Part shown: positions 1-8,576 of the stretch, in pieces | Numbering within the stretch: position 1 is the first letter of the stretch | Layout of the letters: every line of letters begins with the position of its first letter | NCBI RefSeq assembly: GCF_018986915.1 | Contig: NZ_CP076723.1 | Span: 3,381,501 to 3,445,500 of the forward strand | Reading direction: 5' to 3' | DNA length: 64,000 nt | Origin: Geomonas oryzisoli | Lineage (GTDB): Bacteria > Desulfobacterota > Desulfuromonadia > Geobacterales > Geobacteraceae | Position numbers and translations under genes: made by a program | The notes under the pieces: model-generated | Told to the model about the DNA's origin: nothing | Seen by the model: the letters and a program-made list of their open reading frames with translations, nothing else | The model's database searches: none

Positions 1-155
1 TCGACTCGGGAAGCGGCTGGGTCCACAACGGGGTCTACGCCAAGCGGCTGCTCTACGACACCATCGACTACCTTGACGACGGACTCACCAACCACACCGT
101 GGCCGCCACGGTGCAGGACCAAACGATCCTCTCGTACCTGTACCCGCGGCGCTGA
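1..155 (+). CDS. Multiheme c-type cytochrome, C-terminal fragment
   Basis: Only the last 50 codons of this gene are in the window, read from base 3 to the TGA at 153-155; the gene starts upstream. The peptide contains YAKRLLYDTIDYLDDG, which closely matches YARRLLYDTIDFLDDK near the C-terminus of the 20-heme cytochrome encoded at 30104-34528. By that similarity it is the tail of another large multiheme cytochrome of the same family. No CxxCH motif falls in the visible part, which fits the paralogue, whose last heme motif lies far upstream of this segment. A strong terminator follows 25 bp after the stop, so this is the end of a transcription unit. Family assignment is by similarity to the paralogue only. 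Confidence 0.7.
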   Translation, partial: DSGSGWVHNGVYAKRLLYDTIDYLDDGLTNHTVAATVQDQTILSYLYPRR

Positions 156-180
156 CACGGCGACTAAAAAAAAGCAAAAA

Positions 181-218
181 AGAAGGCTTCGAGGAATGTT
201 CCTCGAAGCCTTCTTTTT
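181..218. terminator. Strong bidirectional intrinsic terminator
   Basis: A near-perfect inverted repeat of 15-16 bp (181-196 with 199-214) closes a very small loop. It is preceded by an A-rich run (166-180) and followed by TTTTT (214-218), so it can end the plus-strand cytochrome transcript and also the minus-strand DUF2304/glycosyltransferase transcript. Confidence 0.9.
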
Positions 219-234
219 GCAAAAAATCCGGTCC

Positions 235-336
235 TAACGCAAAGCCGCAGAAGCGCAAAGACACCCACTGCATTATTCGATTTAAGCCAATTTGCTCCGT
301 TTTTGTTTTTCTTTGCGGCCTGGCGCCTTTGCGTTA
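235..336. repeat. Degenerate copy of the interspersed inverted-end repeat
   Basis: The segment begins with taacgcaaag and ends with its inverse ctttgcgtta. These are the same arms that bound the roughly 130-bp repeats at 24.4-26.0 kb and 29.8-30.0 kb. The interior is diverged. It lies between a terminator and the minus-strand DUF2304 gene and encodes nothing convincing. Confidence 0.5.
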
Positions 337-350
337 AACAAGCCTTTGGC

Positions 351-716
351 TTACAATTTGTGCGCCTTTTGCTCCTCTTTGAGATCCTCTACCTGCTTTC
401 GCAAAAGCGCTACTTCCTGGGCGAGATTGTGGTTGCCCTCCGAGAGCCTGGAAAGGGTGACGGAGTGCCCGATGGCCACCAGCAGCAGGAACAGGACGCC
501 GACCAGGAACAGCAGAGAGGGAGGGTAATAGATACCGATGGCAAGGGCCGCGACCTCGAGGATGTGGCGCGACACGGTAAGGAGGATGACGAAGACGGAG
601 GTGCAGAGCCAGAGCAGGGCGTACTTCTCGCGCAGGCGGCGCTCCCTGACCAGCCAGACCACGAAGCAGAAAATGCCGACGCTGAGGCCAAGCGAAGCGA
701 TTTTTGTTAAATCCAC
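351..716 (-). CDS. DUF2304 family membrane protein
   Basis: A 121-residue protein starting at GTG 716, three bases after the stop of the upstream glycosyltransferase gene. It has three hydrophobic segments (about residues 5-23, 33-55 and 63-85) and a C-terminal helix rich in E, K and Q (about 90-120) that looks like a short coiled coil. This layout and the sequence match the DUF2304 family, small membrane proteins commonly encoded next to DPM1-like glycosyltransferases. The tight spacing indicates an operon with the upstream gene (720-1421). The likely role is to help or anchor a membrane-associated glycosyltransferase making a polyprenyl-linked sugar; that role is inferred from family context, not from a visible active site. 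Confidence 0.8.
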   Translation of the reverse strand: MDLTKIASLGLSVGIFCFVVWLVRERRLREKYALLWLCTSVFVILLTVSRHILEVAALAIGIYYPPSLLFLVGVLFLLLVAIGHSVTLSRLSEGNHNLAQEVALLRKQVEDLKEEQKAHKL

Positions 717-719
717 AGG

Positions 720-1421
720 TTATGATTCCCCGACCAGATCCCTGCCGCGCATGGCATCCACCACCATCGCCAGCGTGACCTTGAGCATGTAGTAGGCGGA
801 CTTTCTCCTGGTGATGGAGGAGTGCCCGGAAAGCCTGCCCCGCATCAGCACCGGGACCTCCACCACGCGCAGCCCGTTGCGTGCGGCGGTGATGATCGAC
901 TCGACCTCGGGGTAGTCGTCGGTGTAAAAGCGCGAGAACAGGCGAATGGTCTGCTTGCCGTAGCAGCGGAACCCGGAAGTCGGGTCGTGAATGGCCTTCC
1001 CGGCCAGGCAGCGGATCAGGCAGTGGAAGATGCGCGAACCGATGAAGCGCGTGATCCCCATCTTGTAGCCGCCAGGCAGGGTACGCGAACCGATCACCAG
1101 GTCGGCCTCCCCCTTTTGCACCAGCTCGACGATCTTGAAGATCTGGTCGCCGCGGTGCTGGCCGTCGCCGTCGAACTGAATGGCCATGTCGTAGCCGTGC
1201 TCGTAGGCGTATCTGAGGCCGGTCTGCACCGTCCCGCCAATGCCGAGGTTGAAGGGGTGGCTCACCACCTCCGCGCCGAGACTCTTGGCAATGGCGGCGG
1301 TATCGTCGGTCGAGCCGTCGTTGACCACCAGGATGTCACCGCGAAAAGACTTGAGGTCCTCGATGACTGCCGTGATATTACGGGCCTCGTTGAAAGCCGG
1401 TATTATTGCAAGAATCCTCAT
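720..1421 (-). CDS. Family 2 glycosyltransferase, DPM1/polyprenyl-phosphate type
   Basis: A 233-residue GT2 enzyme. The N-terminus has the Rossmann-like start MRILAIIPAFNEARNI, then VVNDGSTDDT and the metal-binding FDGDGQH, and it retains the length and order of the DPM1-like branch that moves a sugar from a nucleotide donor to polyprenyl phosphate. There is no long C-terminal membrane segment, so membrane association may come from the DUF2304 protein encoded just downstream. The ATG at 1421 is preceded by a GGTGGGG ribosome binding site. It is divergent from the plus-strand glycosyltransferase gene at 1719. Donor and acceptor cannot be told from sequence. Confidence 0.88.
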   Translation of the reverse strand: MRILAIIPAFNEARNITAVIEDLKSFRGDILVVNDGSTDDTAAIAKSLGAEVVSHPFNLGIGGTVQTGLRYAYEHGYDMAIQFDGDGQHRGDQIFKIVELVQKGEADLVIGSRTLPGGYKMGITRFIGSRIFHCLIRCLAGKAIHDPTSGFRCYGKQTIRLFSRFYTDDYPEVESIITAARNGLRVVEVPVLMRGRLSGHSSITRRKSAYYMLKVTLAMVVDAMRGRDLVGES

Positions 1422-1606
1422 ATCCCCACCTGTGCCAACGCCATATGGCGTAAAAGAAAGCCGAAAACGGATCGTTTCTGAACGAATACAAGATCCGGAC
1501 CAACTTTATAGGCACAACACTGGAGATAACGCTTGCCAAGGTTGCCGATACTAATATAAATATCTGGCGGCGCGCAATCAAAAATCCGTTCAGTGGTTGC
1601 CTTCCC

Positions 1607-1652
1607 AGTCCCTCTCCCTCTGGGAGAGGGTGCCCGAAGGGCGGGTGAGGGG
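1607..1652. repeat. Interspersed palindromic repeat (CCCTCTCCC...GGGAGAGGG type)
   Basis: The sequence holds ccctctccc / gggagaggg as a hairpin followed by gtgcccgaagggcgggtgag. I recognise this as a widespread short intergenic repeat of GC-rich proteobacterial genomes. It lies in the 297-bp gap between divergent glycosyltransferase genes, so the long open frame upstream of base 1719 is repeat and not coding. Confidence 0.65.
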
Positions 1653-1718
1653 AATTTTGTCGCGAGATCCGCGCCACAACCAGGATCGTCGTTTTTAAAC
1701 TCAGCACCCGGAGCAGTC

Positions 1719-2738
1719 GTGCGCGTATCCGTCATCATCGTCAACTGGAACGGCCTCGGCCATTTGCCGGAATGCCTGGAAAGCCTGCAAGAGCAGACCT
1801 TCCACGACTTCGAGGTGATCGTCGTGGACAACGGCTCCAGCGACGGCTCCGTTGCCTACCTCAAGCAGCGCCCGGAGGTCAGGCTGGTCCCGCTCCAGGA
1901 GAACGCAGGCTTCGCCGCGGGCAACAACGCCGCCCTCCCCTACGCGCAAGGCGAGTACCTGGTCACCCTGAACAACGACACCAAGGCTGAGCCCGACTGG
2001 CTGGAAAAGCTGGTGGCGGTGGCGGATGCACACCCGGAGGCGGGGATGGTCGGATGCCGGATCTTAAGCTACCAGGATCCGGAACGGGTGGACTCCATGG
2101 GGATGGCGATCTGCAGGGACGGCATGTCCCGCGGCAACTTCCGGGGAAGGCGCTTTGCCGATCTGAAGGTCGAGGATGAAGCCGAGATCCTGTTCCCCTC
2201 CGCCTGCGTCGCCCTGTACCGGCGCTCCATGGTCGACCAGATCGGCTTCTTCGACGGCGACTTCTTCGCGTACTGCGAGGACAGCGATTTGGGACTGCGG
2301 GGGCGGCTCGCCGGATGGCGGGCAGTACTCGCCCGCGACGCGATCGTGTACCACAAGTATTCCATGACCGCGGGATCGCTCTCTCCTTTGAAGCTCTACC
2401 TGGTCGAGCGCAACCATTACTGGGCCGTACTAAAGAACCTTCCCTGGCCGCTGATCCTGCTGCTCCCATTTCACACCGCGCAGCGCTACCTGACGCAGGC
2501 GCGTCTCGTGCTCGGGGCCAAAGGAACCGGAGGGGAATTCATGTCCAGCGGCAGCAAGAAAGAGTGCATTCTCGCGCTGCTGCGGGGGATGCGCGACGCC
2601 CTTCTTGCCCTCCCCGCCCTCGCCAGGAAACGCGCCCAAGTGATGCAGCACAAGAAGCTGTCCACCCGGGAGATACTGCAACTGCTCAAGCGCCACCGCC
2701 TGACCTTCCACGAACTGCTCGACGTGCCGCAACCTTGA
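1719..2738 (+). CDS. Family 2 glycosyltransferase, rhamnosyltransferase-like
   Basis: A GT2 protein of 339 residues if started at GTG 1719. The frame stays open back to 1593, but that part overlaps an intergenic repeat, and GGAG sits five bases before GTG 1719, so I chose the shorter start. The N-terminal domain reads VSVIIVNWNG, then VVDNGSSDGS, NAGFAAGNN and VTLNNDT, the nucleotide-sugar and DxD-like elements of the WcaA/rhamnosyltransferase group. AYCEDSDLGLR in the middle is the acidic catalytic segment. The C-terminal 90 residues contain a hydrophobic stretch and basic helices, probably a membrane-contact region. It opens the plus-strand polysaccharide island. Sugar specificity is unknown. 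Confidence 0.88.
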   Translation: MRVSVIIVNWNGLGHLPECLESLQEQTFHDFEVIVVDNGSSDGSVAYLKQRPEVRLVPLQENAGFAAGNNAALPYAQGEYLVTLNNDTKAEPDWLEKLVAVADAHPEAGMVGCRILSYQDPERVDSMGMAICRDGMSRGNFRGRRFADLKVEDEAEILFPSACVALYRRSMVDQIGFFDGDFFAYCEDSDLGLRGRLAGWRAVLARDAIVYHKYSMTAGSLSPLKLYLVERNHYWAVLKNLPWPLILLLPFHTAQRYLTQARLVLGAKGTGGEFMSSGSKKECILALLRGMRDALLALPALARKRAQVMQHKKLSTREILQLLKRHRLTFHELLDVPQP

Positions 2739-2886
2739 ACTTGGTCTATCTGCGCTGCGGCTTCACCCCACTGCAAGATGCCCCCCCTCTCATCCTTCCT
2801 ACCTTTTGCGACAATGGTGGATGCTTTAAGGATAAATCTGCACTCGTAGCGGATGCTTCACGTCTCGCAGGTCCTTCTGCCGTTAA

Positions 2887-2941
2887 TGTAACGGTTACAT
2901 GGCCCCATGTAACCGTTACATGGCCCTTTGTAACGGTTACA
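2887..2941. repeat. Array A: three 13-bp palindromes at exact 21-bp spacing
   Basis: TGTAACSGTTACA (S = C or G) occurs at 2887-2899, 2908-2920 and 2929-2941. The starts are exactly 21 bp apart, two turns of B-DNA, with spacers tggcccca and tggccctt. Each unit is a perfect dyad apart from its centre base. This looks like a protein-binding array on one DNA face rather than a coding repeat. Confidence 0.8.
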
Positions 2942-3117
2942 GACCCTCCTGCCTTCCACGCAGCATCCGAATCACCGCTTGCAAATGCCAAAGTAAGGCG
3001 AAAACTCGCTCGCGACAGGCATGCCTGACCCGATGCAGAGGCTACATTGCACTCCGTAGCCATCGCATCCCCCCATGGCACGTCCAAAACGCCCCATGTT
3101 TTTCGATCCGACGTGCA

Positions 3118-3151
3118 TGTAACCGTTACATGGCCCCATGTAACCGTTACA
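3118..3151. repeat. Array B: two more 13-bp palindromes at 21-bp spacing
   Basis: TGTAACCGTTACA at 3118-3130 and 3139-3151, again 21 bp apart with the spacer tggcccca. It lies 79 bp upstream of a promoter-like sequence (3230-3257). Same unit as array A. Confidence 0.8.
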
Positions 3152-3229
3152 TTGCCCTGTACAGCCCCCCCCCCGCGAGGTCGCCGTGACAATTTCCTGC
3201 GCGGCGCCCCCCCCCATAGCAATTGGCGG

Positions 3230-3257
3230 TTGACATGTTAGAAGATTCTTATATTCT
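3230..3257 (+). promoter_or_regulatory. Putative sigma-70 promoter of the gene at 3312
   Basis: TTGACA (3230-3235), a 16-bp spacer and TATTCT (3252-3257) form a good match to a housekeeping promoter. It lies 55 bp before the GTG start at 3312. An inverted repeat, gaagattct/attcttc, overlaps the -10 region. Confidence 0.5.
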
Positions 3258-3311
3258 TCAGAGAGATGCTGCTTGGCGAAATGCTGGCTAGGCCGAGGGA
3301 GGTGAAAGCCT

Positions 3312-3962
3312 GTGGGCGCAAATACCACCACGATGTTGACACGCATGAGTCACTCCGAGGCGATCGTCAGAGTCGAACCGATCGTTGAGGCCTTCACCAC
3401 GGGCAACCCGATACAGGGGCCAATCCCGTCGTTTCTCGTAGTCGGCGACGAGCTCAAGTCCATTTACGAGCATTTCAAGGAAGTACACCGGGGAGCAGAA
3501 ACCGGCAACCATACCATGGTTGCCGAACGCAACTCCCTTCGTCCGCCGTTCAACCAGGTCTTTATCGACATCATGGATTTCGTGGAGCTTGCTTCCCGGA
3601 AGGATCCCACACTGCCCTACCGGGCCGGGTGCGAGTACTTCTGGCACAAGAAGGCCACCCCCGTGCGCACGGTAGCGGTAGGCAAGAACATCCCAGTCCT
3701 TACCGTGTCCAACCTGAACGAGCGCGGAGCCGTGTTAGGGAAGATGAAGGGGGTAGGAAAAGCAAAGAGCATTGAAATGCAGTACACGTATGGTGACCCC
3801 ACCGTAGAAGCGAATTGGGCGCATCTGGCCGTACAACCGACTGCCGGCAAGATGATCACGAGGAACCTGGAACCGGGAAGGAACTGTTCCCTCAGAGGCA
3901 GGGCCGTCGCCACCGCCGGCGTCAGCCCCTGGTCCAACTACGTCACACTCATCATCACCTGA
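3312..3962 (+). CDS. Hypothetical protein with C-terminal fibronectin-III-like strand pattern
   Basis: A 216-residue protein started at GTG 3312, eight bases after GGAGGTG; ATG 3333 and ATG 3345 are weaker alternatives. I do not recognise the N-terminal 120 residues, which show no signal peptide, membrane segment or catalytic motif. The last 60 residues (NLEPGRNCSLRGRAVATAG, then SPWSNYVTLIIT) resemble the final strands of a fibronectin type III module as found in bacterial surface and matrix proteins. The gene has its own promoter-like sequence and a downstream hairpin, so it is a single-gene unit inserted in the polysaccharide island. A structural or binding role is guessed from the FN3-like end only. 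Confidence 0.7.
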   Translation: MGANTTTMLTRMSHSEAIVRVEPIVEAFTTGNPIQGPIPSFLVVGDELKSIYEHFKEVHRGAETGNHTMVAERNSLRPPFNQVFIDIMDFVELASRKDPTLPYRAGCEYFWHKKATPVRTVAVGKNIPVLTVSNLNERGAVLGKMKGVGKAKSIEMQYTYGDPTVEANWAHLAVQPTAGKMITRNLEPGRNCSLRGRAVATAGVSPWSNYVTLIIT

Positions 3963-3982
3963 TCAGCGATAAGGACCAATCC

Positions 3983-4007
3983 AGAGGGGCTCCGAATGAG
4001 CCCCTCT
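3983..4007 (+). terminator. Hairpin terminator after the gene at 3312
   Basis: AGAGGGGCT (3983-3991) pairs with AGCCCCTCT (3999-4007) across a 7-nt loop, 21 bp after the stop codon. The T tract that follows is weak (cttgcgttt). Confidence 0.6.
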
Positions 4008-4270
4008 CTTGCGTTTCCGTCGCTTATTTTCCCTGTCACAGTCCCTCTACATCTGCTGCATGCCACTCTCCCTTCCTCTTCGCGTTCAATACTAGGCTAA
4101 TCTCCCCTACGGCAAAACGGACTACTCCTTCACAACTGCGGTCTCGGCGGCCTGAAAAGATGCGCGGGAAAGGCAGGTCAAAGCCCCTCATGGCGGAAGA
4201 GATCTGCGAGATAGCGTGCTGAATGAGAACAGGAAAATCAATTGCTAAATCTGCGGAAGTGGAGTAAAAG

Positions 4271-5116
4271 ATGGGGCTTATGATGTCCAGCAAGGAGAGC
4301 GACATGCAAGTCTTCAAGATGTTTCTGAATTTCCTTGGGGAGCTGCTTAAGAACCGGCATATAATTTGTGAGCTGACACTGGCCGACTTTAAAAAGAAGT
4401 ACCTTGGCTCCTATCTTGGAATTCTCTGGGCATTCGTTCACCCGGCGGTTTACATCGCGGTAGTTTGGTTCGTCTTCCAAATCGGGTTCAATTCCCAACC
4501 CATGGCTAACGTTCCTTTTGTGCTGTGGATGCTCACCGCTATAATCCCCTGGTTCTTCTTCTCTGAATGTTTACAAAGCGCGACAACAAGTATTTTGGAG
4601 AACTCGTTTCTTCTTAAGAAGATGGTTTTCAGCATTGGAATTCTGCCGTTGATAAAGATATTTTCCGCGCTTATAATTCATTTCTTCTTCATAACAGTAA
4701 TTTTCATCATGTTCATGGTATATGGATACCCTCCATCTCTGTACAACATCCAGGTATTTTACTATCTCTTCTGCACCATCATGTTGCTACTCGGCCTATC
4801 CTGGCTGACTTCTTCCCTCACGCTGTTTCTACGGGACACGGGGCAAATTGTGACCATGATCCTGCAGCTTGCGTTCTGGATGACTCCCATATTCTGGTCC
4901 ACCGCCAAACTCTCGCCCAAAACCCTTAATTTCATCAAGCTCAATCCTTTGTATTATATCGTCGAAGGGTACCGGGAAAGCTTCATCTACAAAACCTGGT
5001 TCTGGGAAAAACATTACATGCTCACCCTCTACTTCTGGTGCTTCACCCTGTTCTTTTTTTTCATGGGGGCCCTGGTGTTCAGGCGACTGCGACCGCATTT
5101 CGCTGACGTAGCATAG
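4271..5116 (+). CDS. wzm: ABC-2 type polysaccharide exporter, membrane subunit (Wzm/TagG family)
   Basis: A 281-residue permease with about six hydrophobic segments. It matches the ABC-2 polysaccharide/polyol phosphate export family (KpsM, Wzm, TagG): an N-terminal amphipathic part with LADFKKKYLGSYLGILWAF, the LKLNPLYYIVEGYRESF-like region near residue 225, and a final transmembrane segment. It would form the channel that flips a completed lipid-linked polysaccharide from the cytoplasm to the periplasm, powered by the ATPase encoded at 8577. The two subunits are separated by cysC-cysD-cysN, an unusual split. GGAG precedes the ATG at 4271. The gene is more A+T-rich than the glycosyltransferase genes upstream, which suggests a separate origin. 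Confidence 0.9.
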   Translation: MGLMMSSKESDMQVFKMFLNFLGELLKNRHIICELTLADFKKKYLGSYLGILWAFVHPAVYIAVVWFVFQIGFNSQPMANVPFVLWMLTAIIPWFFFSECLQSATTSILENSFLLKKMVFSIGILPLIKIFSALIIHFFFITVIFIMFMVYGYPPSLYNIQVFYYLFCTIMLLLGLSWLTSSLTLFLRDTGQIVTMILQLAFWMTPIFWSTAKLSPKTLNFIKLNPLYYIVEGYRESFIYKTWFWEKHYMLTLYFWCFTLFFFFMGALVFRRLRPHFADVA

Positions 5117-5341
5117 GCTGTTATCGAGCTACAAAGGGATGACGGATGGGCGTTAAGGGCATGCCATTGGGAGTGATCAACATCGCAATGTTTCCCCCAC
5201 CACCATCGGCTGACAGACCAGCATGATGGTCAGCGTCCCCGGCAGATATAAAGCTATCGACTTCGTTCGTGCGGGTATACCTGTGCAGATCATCTATGCT
5301 ATAGTAGCGATCCCATCAATTGCATTTTTCTGGAGTGTGCC

Positions 5342-5989
5342 GTGACAATGCGCAGTCAAAACGTTACGTGGGAGCACCGTAAGCTCTGCAAGGAAGACCA
5401 CCGGAAACGAAACGGACACACTTCGATGGTCCTTTGGCTTACCGGCTTGTCAGGTTCTGGCAAATCCACACTTGCTCACCAGGTTGAAGAGATGCTGCAC
5501 AGCAAGGGATGGTACACCTACATCCTGGACGGAGACAATATACGACACGGTCTGAACGGCGACCTCGGTTTTTCTGAGAGAGACCGCAGTGAGAACATCA
5601 GGCGCATCGGCGAGGTGGCCAAATTGTTCGTCGACGCCGGAGTGGTGGTCCTGGCCGCCTTTATATCCCCCTTCCGACAGGACCGGGAACGGGTCAGGTC
5701 TTTGTTCGAACCGGGTGAGTTTATCGAGATCCACGTCTGCTGCGACCTGGAGGTCTGCGAAAAGCGTGATCCAAAGGGGCTGTACCGCAAGGCACGCGCC
5801 GGCCAACTTCCCGAATTCACCGGCATAGACAGTCCCTACGAGGAGCCAGTCAATCCCGAGCTTACCATCGATACCGGCGCGCTGAGTATCGAAGAGTCCG
5901 TCCAGATTATCGTGGACTACGTAAGCAGACATAAAGCCGAGTCAGGCGCGTGGACGGCACCGGCATCGATCAACGGGGCACCGTTATGA
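5342..5989 (+). CDS. cysC: Adenylylsulfate (APS) kinase
   Basis: A 215-residue cytoplasmic enzyme that phosphorylates APS to PAPS, the sulfate donor of sulfotransferases. The Walker A is GLSGSGKST (about residues 36-44), followed by [20 protein letters not shown] and [15 protein letters not shown], the conserved APS-binding region, and [11 protein letters not shown] with the lid. All key residues appear intact. It has the usual length of CysC (about 200 residues) plus a short extra tail. GTG 5342 is preceded by GGAG. The stop overlaps the cysD start (ATGA, 5986-5989), so cysC, cysD and cysN form one translationally coupled operon within the export and sulfotransferase island. Confidence 0.95.
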   Translation: MTMRSQNVTWEHRKLCKEDHRKRNGHTSMVLWLTGLSGSGKSTLAHQVEEMLHSKGWYTYILDGDNIRHGLNGDLGFSERDRSENIRRIGEVAKLFVDAGVVVLAAFISPFRQDRERVRSLFEPGEFIEIHVCCDLEVCEKRDPKGLYRKARAGQLPEFTGIDSPYEEPVNPELTIDTGALSIEESVQIIVDYVSRHKAESGAWTAPASINGAPL

Positions 5990-6783
5990 GCCATCTGCAA
6001 GAACTGGAAGACAAATCCGTCTACATACTGCGCGAAGCATACAAGAGCTTCGACAACCTGTGCATGCTGTGGTCCATCGGGAAGGATTCGACGGTGCTGC
6101 TGTGGTTGATGCGTAAGGCCTTCTTCGGCCACACCCCAATCCCGCTGGTTCATATTGACACGTCATACAAAATCCCCGAGATGATAGCTTATCGTGACAA
6201 GCTCGCTACCGATTGGGGACTTACCATGGTGGTGGGGCAGAACGAAGAGGCACTGGTTGCAGGGATGGCCCCCTCAGCAGGCAGGATGACGTGCTGCACC
6301 GCACTGAAGACCAAAGGTCTGCAAAAAGTGCTCGAAGAGAAGAAGTATAACGGGGTCATCGTCGGAGTGCGCTCAGATGAAGAGGGGACCAGAGCGAAGG
6401 AGCGCTACTTTTCGGCCCGCGACAAGAACAACGATTGGGATTTCCGTGACCAGCCTCCGGAACTTTGGGATCAGTTCAAGACCTCCTTCGAACCGGGAAC
6501 CCATGTCCGCATCCACCCGCTTCTGGACTGGACCGAGATCAATATCTGGGAATACATAAAAAAAGAGGGCATTCCCGTTATCCCCCTTTACTTCGACAAC
6601 GGAAGCGGCAAACGATACCGTAGCCTGGGTTGCGCGCCCTGCACGATGCAGATCGATTCTACGGCCAAAAACGTGGACGAGATAATCGCCGAGTTGAGAG
6701 TGACCAAGGTCGCGGAACGTTCCGGACGGGCCCAAGACGCTGACCGCGGCATGGAAAAACTCCGGAAAGACGGGTACATGTGA
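5986..6783 (+). CDS. cysD: Sulfate adenylyltransferase subunit 2
   Basis: A 265-residue PAPS-reductase-like ATP-pyrophosphatase subunit that adenylates sulfate to APS together with CysN. The PP-loop is [13 protein letters not shown] near residue 30, and the CysD hallmark [20 protein letters not shown] lies at about 130-150. [14 protein letters not shown] and GCAPCT follow. The frame is open upstream to 5950, but ATG 5986 overlapping the cysC stop is the natural start, giving a protein somewhat shorter than E. coli CysD (302). Its stop overlaps the cysN start. No cysH or sulfite reductase gene is present nearby, so the APS and PAPS made here are more likely for sulfation than for cysteine synthesis. 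Confidence 0.95.
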   Translation: MSHLQELEDKSVYILREAYKSFDNLCMLWSIGKDSTVLLWLMRKAFFGHTPIPLVHIDTSYKIPEMIAYRDKLATDWGLTMVVGQNEEALVAGMAPSAGRMTCCTALKTKGLQKVLEEKKYNGVIVGVRSDEEGTRAKERYFSARDKNNDWDFRDQPPELWDQFKTSFEPGTHVRIHPLLDWTEINIWEYIKKEGIPVIPLYFDNGSGKRYRSLGCAPCTMQIDSTAKNVDEIIAELRVTKVAERSGRAQDADRGMEKLRKDGYM

Positions 6784-8573
6784 TGGCGACGACGATGTCA
6801 GCGCCCGAAAGGGAAAATTTCCAGATCGTGTTCGTAGGCCATGTCGACCACGGCAAGTCCACGCTGCTCGGACGACTCTATGCCGATACCGATTCCCTCC
6901 CTGTCGGCCACCTTGACAAGGTAAGGGATATCTGCGCCAAGCAGGGCAAAGTTTTCGAGTATGCTTTCCTCTTTGACGCCTTCCTGGAAGAGCAGGAACA
7001 AGGGATAACCATCGACACTGCCCGGACCTTTTTCAACTGGGAGAACAGGCAGTACACCATCATAGATGCTCCAGGGCACAAAGAGTTTCTGAAGAACATG
7101 ATCTCAGGGGCAGCCCGCGCCGAGGCGGCTGTCCTCCTTATTGATGCGGCCGAGGGGGTCCAGGAGCAGTCCAGAAGGCACGGGTACATGCTGAGCCTGC
7201 TGGGCATCCGGCAAGTGGTGGTCGTGGTCAACAAGATGGACCTCGTAGGTTACAACGAGGCAGCCTTTGCTGCGGTTGAAGCTGAGTACCGGCAGTTTCT
7301 GCGGGGGCTGCACCTGGAGCCGCAGCGGTTCATTCCCGCCAGCGCGCGAAACGGAGACAACGTCGCGCAGAAAAGCGCACATATGCCGTGGTACCGGGGA
7401 GCGACGCTGCTAGAGAGCCTGAACCACTTTGTCAAACCGCCACAGGGGGCGGATCTGCCACTTCGTTTTCCCATCCAGGATGTTTACAAGTTCGACTTCC
7501 GCCGCATCCTCGCTGGACGCGTCGAAGCAGGGGAACTGAGGGTCGGCGACACCCTTGTCTTCTCTCCGTCCAACAAAACGGCCGTCGTCAAGAGCATCGA
7601 GGCGTTCAACGTACCTATTCCTCCGCAGTCCGTATCGGCCGGACGCTCGTCCGGGTTCACCCTGGATGAGCAGATATTCGTGGAACGAGGCGAGATCGCC
7701 TCGCTGAGGGAGTGCCCCCCGGAGGTTTCCGACCGGTTCAGGGCCAACATCTTCTGGATGGGGAAAACCCCTCTCCAAAAGAAGAAGAAGTATCTGCTGC
7801 GGCTTGCCACCAAAGAAGTCGTCATGGAATTGGAAGAAATCATCGAGACCATAGATGCGTCGAGTCTCAGCCCGCTTACATCAAAAGAGCTGATAGAGAA
7901 GGATGACGTAGCAGAGGTCATCATAAAAACGAAGACCCCCGTTGCGTTCGATCGTTACTCCGACTGCACCCCAACCGGACGCTTCGTCATCATCGCCGGA
8001 TATGACATCTGCGGCGGCGGCATCGTGATGGAGCCTCTCAAAGACGAGCAGGAACCGTTCCGCCGCGAGGCAAGGCAGCGCGATTTTGAATGGCGTCGCG
8101 GAGAGATACAGGAGGCCGAACGCGCACAACGGAACGGTCACCACGCCGGGATCATTCTCTTCACAGGGGAGAGAGGCTCCGGCAAGGCGCGCCTGGCCCG
8201 CCATCTGGAGCGGCGACTCTTCGACGGCGGCAGACAGGCTTACCTTCTAGACGGAAAGAACCTCCAGGTAGGCCTTGGCAGGGACCTATCCCTGGAAGAC
8301 AAAGCCGAGTTGGTGCGCCGGTTCGGTGAGGTCGCCCAGTTGCTGTTGAGAGCCGGACTGATCGTGGTTTCCACGACCAACACCTTTGCGCTGGCGGACC
8401 ACCAGACCATTCGCACCCTGGTCCATCCTCATCCCGTCATTACCGTCCATATGTCATTTGAGCCAGGACTATTGCCGGATGACACAGACCTATCCTTTTT
8501 AGAAGCGGAAGATCTTAAGGACGCCGCCAAGAAAATTATGAGGAAGATGGAGGACGTCGGTATACTTTTATAA
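6783..8573 (+). CDS. cysN: Sulfate adenylyltransferase subunit 1 fused to a degenerate APS-kinase domain
   Basis: A protein of 596 residues if started at ATG 6783 (TGATG overlap with cysD; GTG 6780 is possible). Residues 1-430 are the EF-Tu-like GTPase of Cys[18 protein letters not shown] and NKMDL are all present. The GTPase drives APS formation by CysD. Residues about 455-596 are an APS-kinase-like domain of the CysNC/NodQ type, but its P-loop reads GERGSGKAR with Ala in place of Ser/Thr. The substrate motif is [13 protein letters not shown] where CysC has [13 protein letters not shown]. The RxEN element is also lost. The kinase domain is therefore probably inactive, which explains why a separate intact cysC sits in the same operon. 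Confidence 0.92.
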   Translation: MATTMSAPERENFQIVFVGHVDHGKSTLLGRLYADTDSLPVGHLDKVRDICAKQGKVFEYAFLFDAFLEEQEQGITIDTARTFFNWENRQYTIIDAPGHKEFLKNMISGAARAEAAVLLIDAAEGVQEQSRRHGYMLSLLGIRQVVVVVNKMDLVGYNEAAFAAVEAEYRQFLRGLHLEPQRFIPASARNGDNVAQKSAHMPWYRGATLLESLNHFVKPPQGADLPLRFPIQDVYKFDFRRILAGRVEAGELRVGDTLVFSPSNKTAVVKSIEAFNVPIPPQSVSAGRSSGFTLDEQIFVERGEIASLRECPPEVSDRFRANIFWMGKTPLQKKKKYLLRLATKEVVMELEEIIETIDASSLSPLTSKELIEKDDVAEVIIKTKTPVAFDRYSDCTPTGRFVIIAGYDICGGGIVMEPLKDEQEPFRREARQRDFEWRRGEIQEAERAQRNGHHAGIILFTGERGSGKARLARHLERRLFDGGRQAYLLDGKNLQVGLGRDLSLEDKAELVRRFGEVAQLLLRAGLIVVSTTNTFALADHQTIRTLVHPHPVITVHMSFEPGLLPDDTDLSFLEAEDLKDAAKKIMRKMEDVGILL

Positions 8574-8576
8574 CAT

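Larger units (their letters stand above)
2739..3311. other. Gene-free 573-bp region with palindrome arrays
   Basis: I see no credible gene here. The frames that cross it owe their VTVTW-like peptides to repeated 13-bp palindromes, annotated separately at 2887-2941 and 3118-3151. C-rich runs (for example 3165-3176 and 3207-3216) add to the unusual composition. A promoter-like sequence ends the region upstream of the gene at 3312. Confidence 0.6.

Noticed and set aside
2746-3346. Proteins with VTVTW-type repeats around 2.7-3.3 kb
   Set aside because: Their repeats come only from the 13-bp palindromes read in three frames on both strands, with no consistent gene structure.
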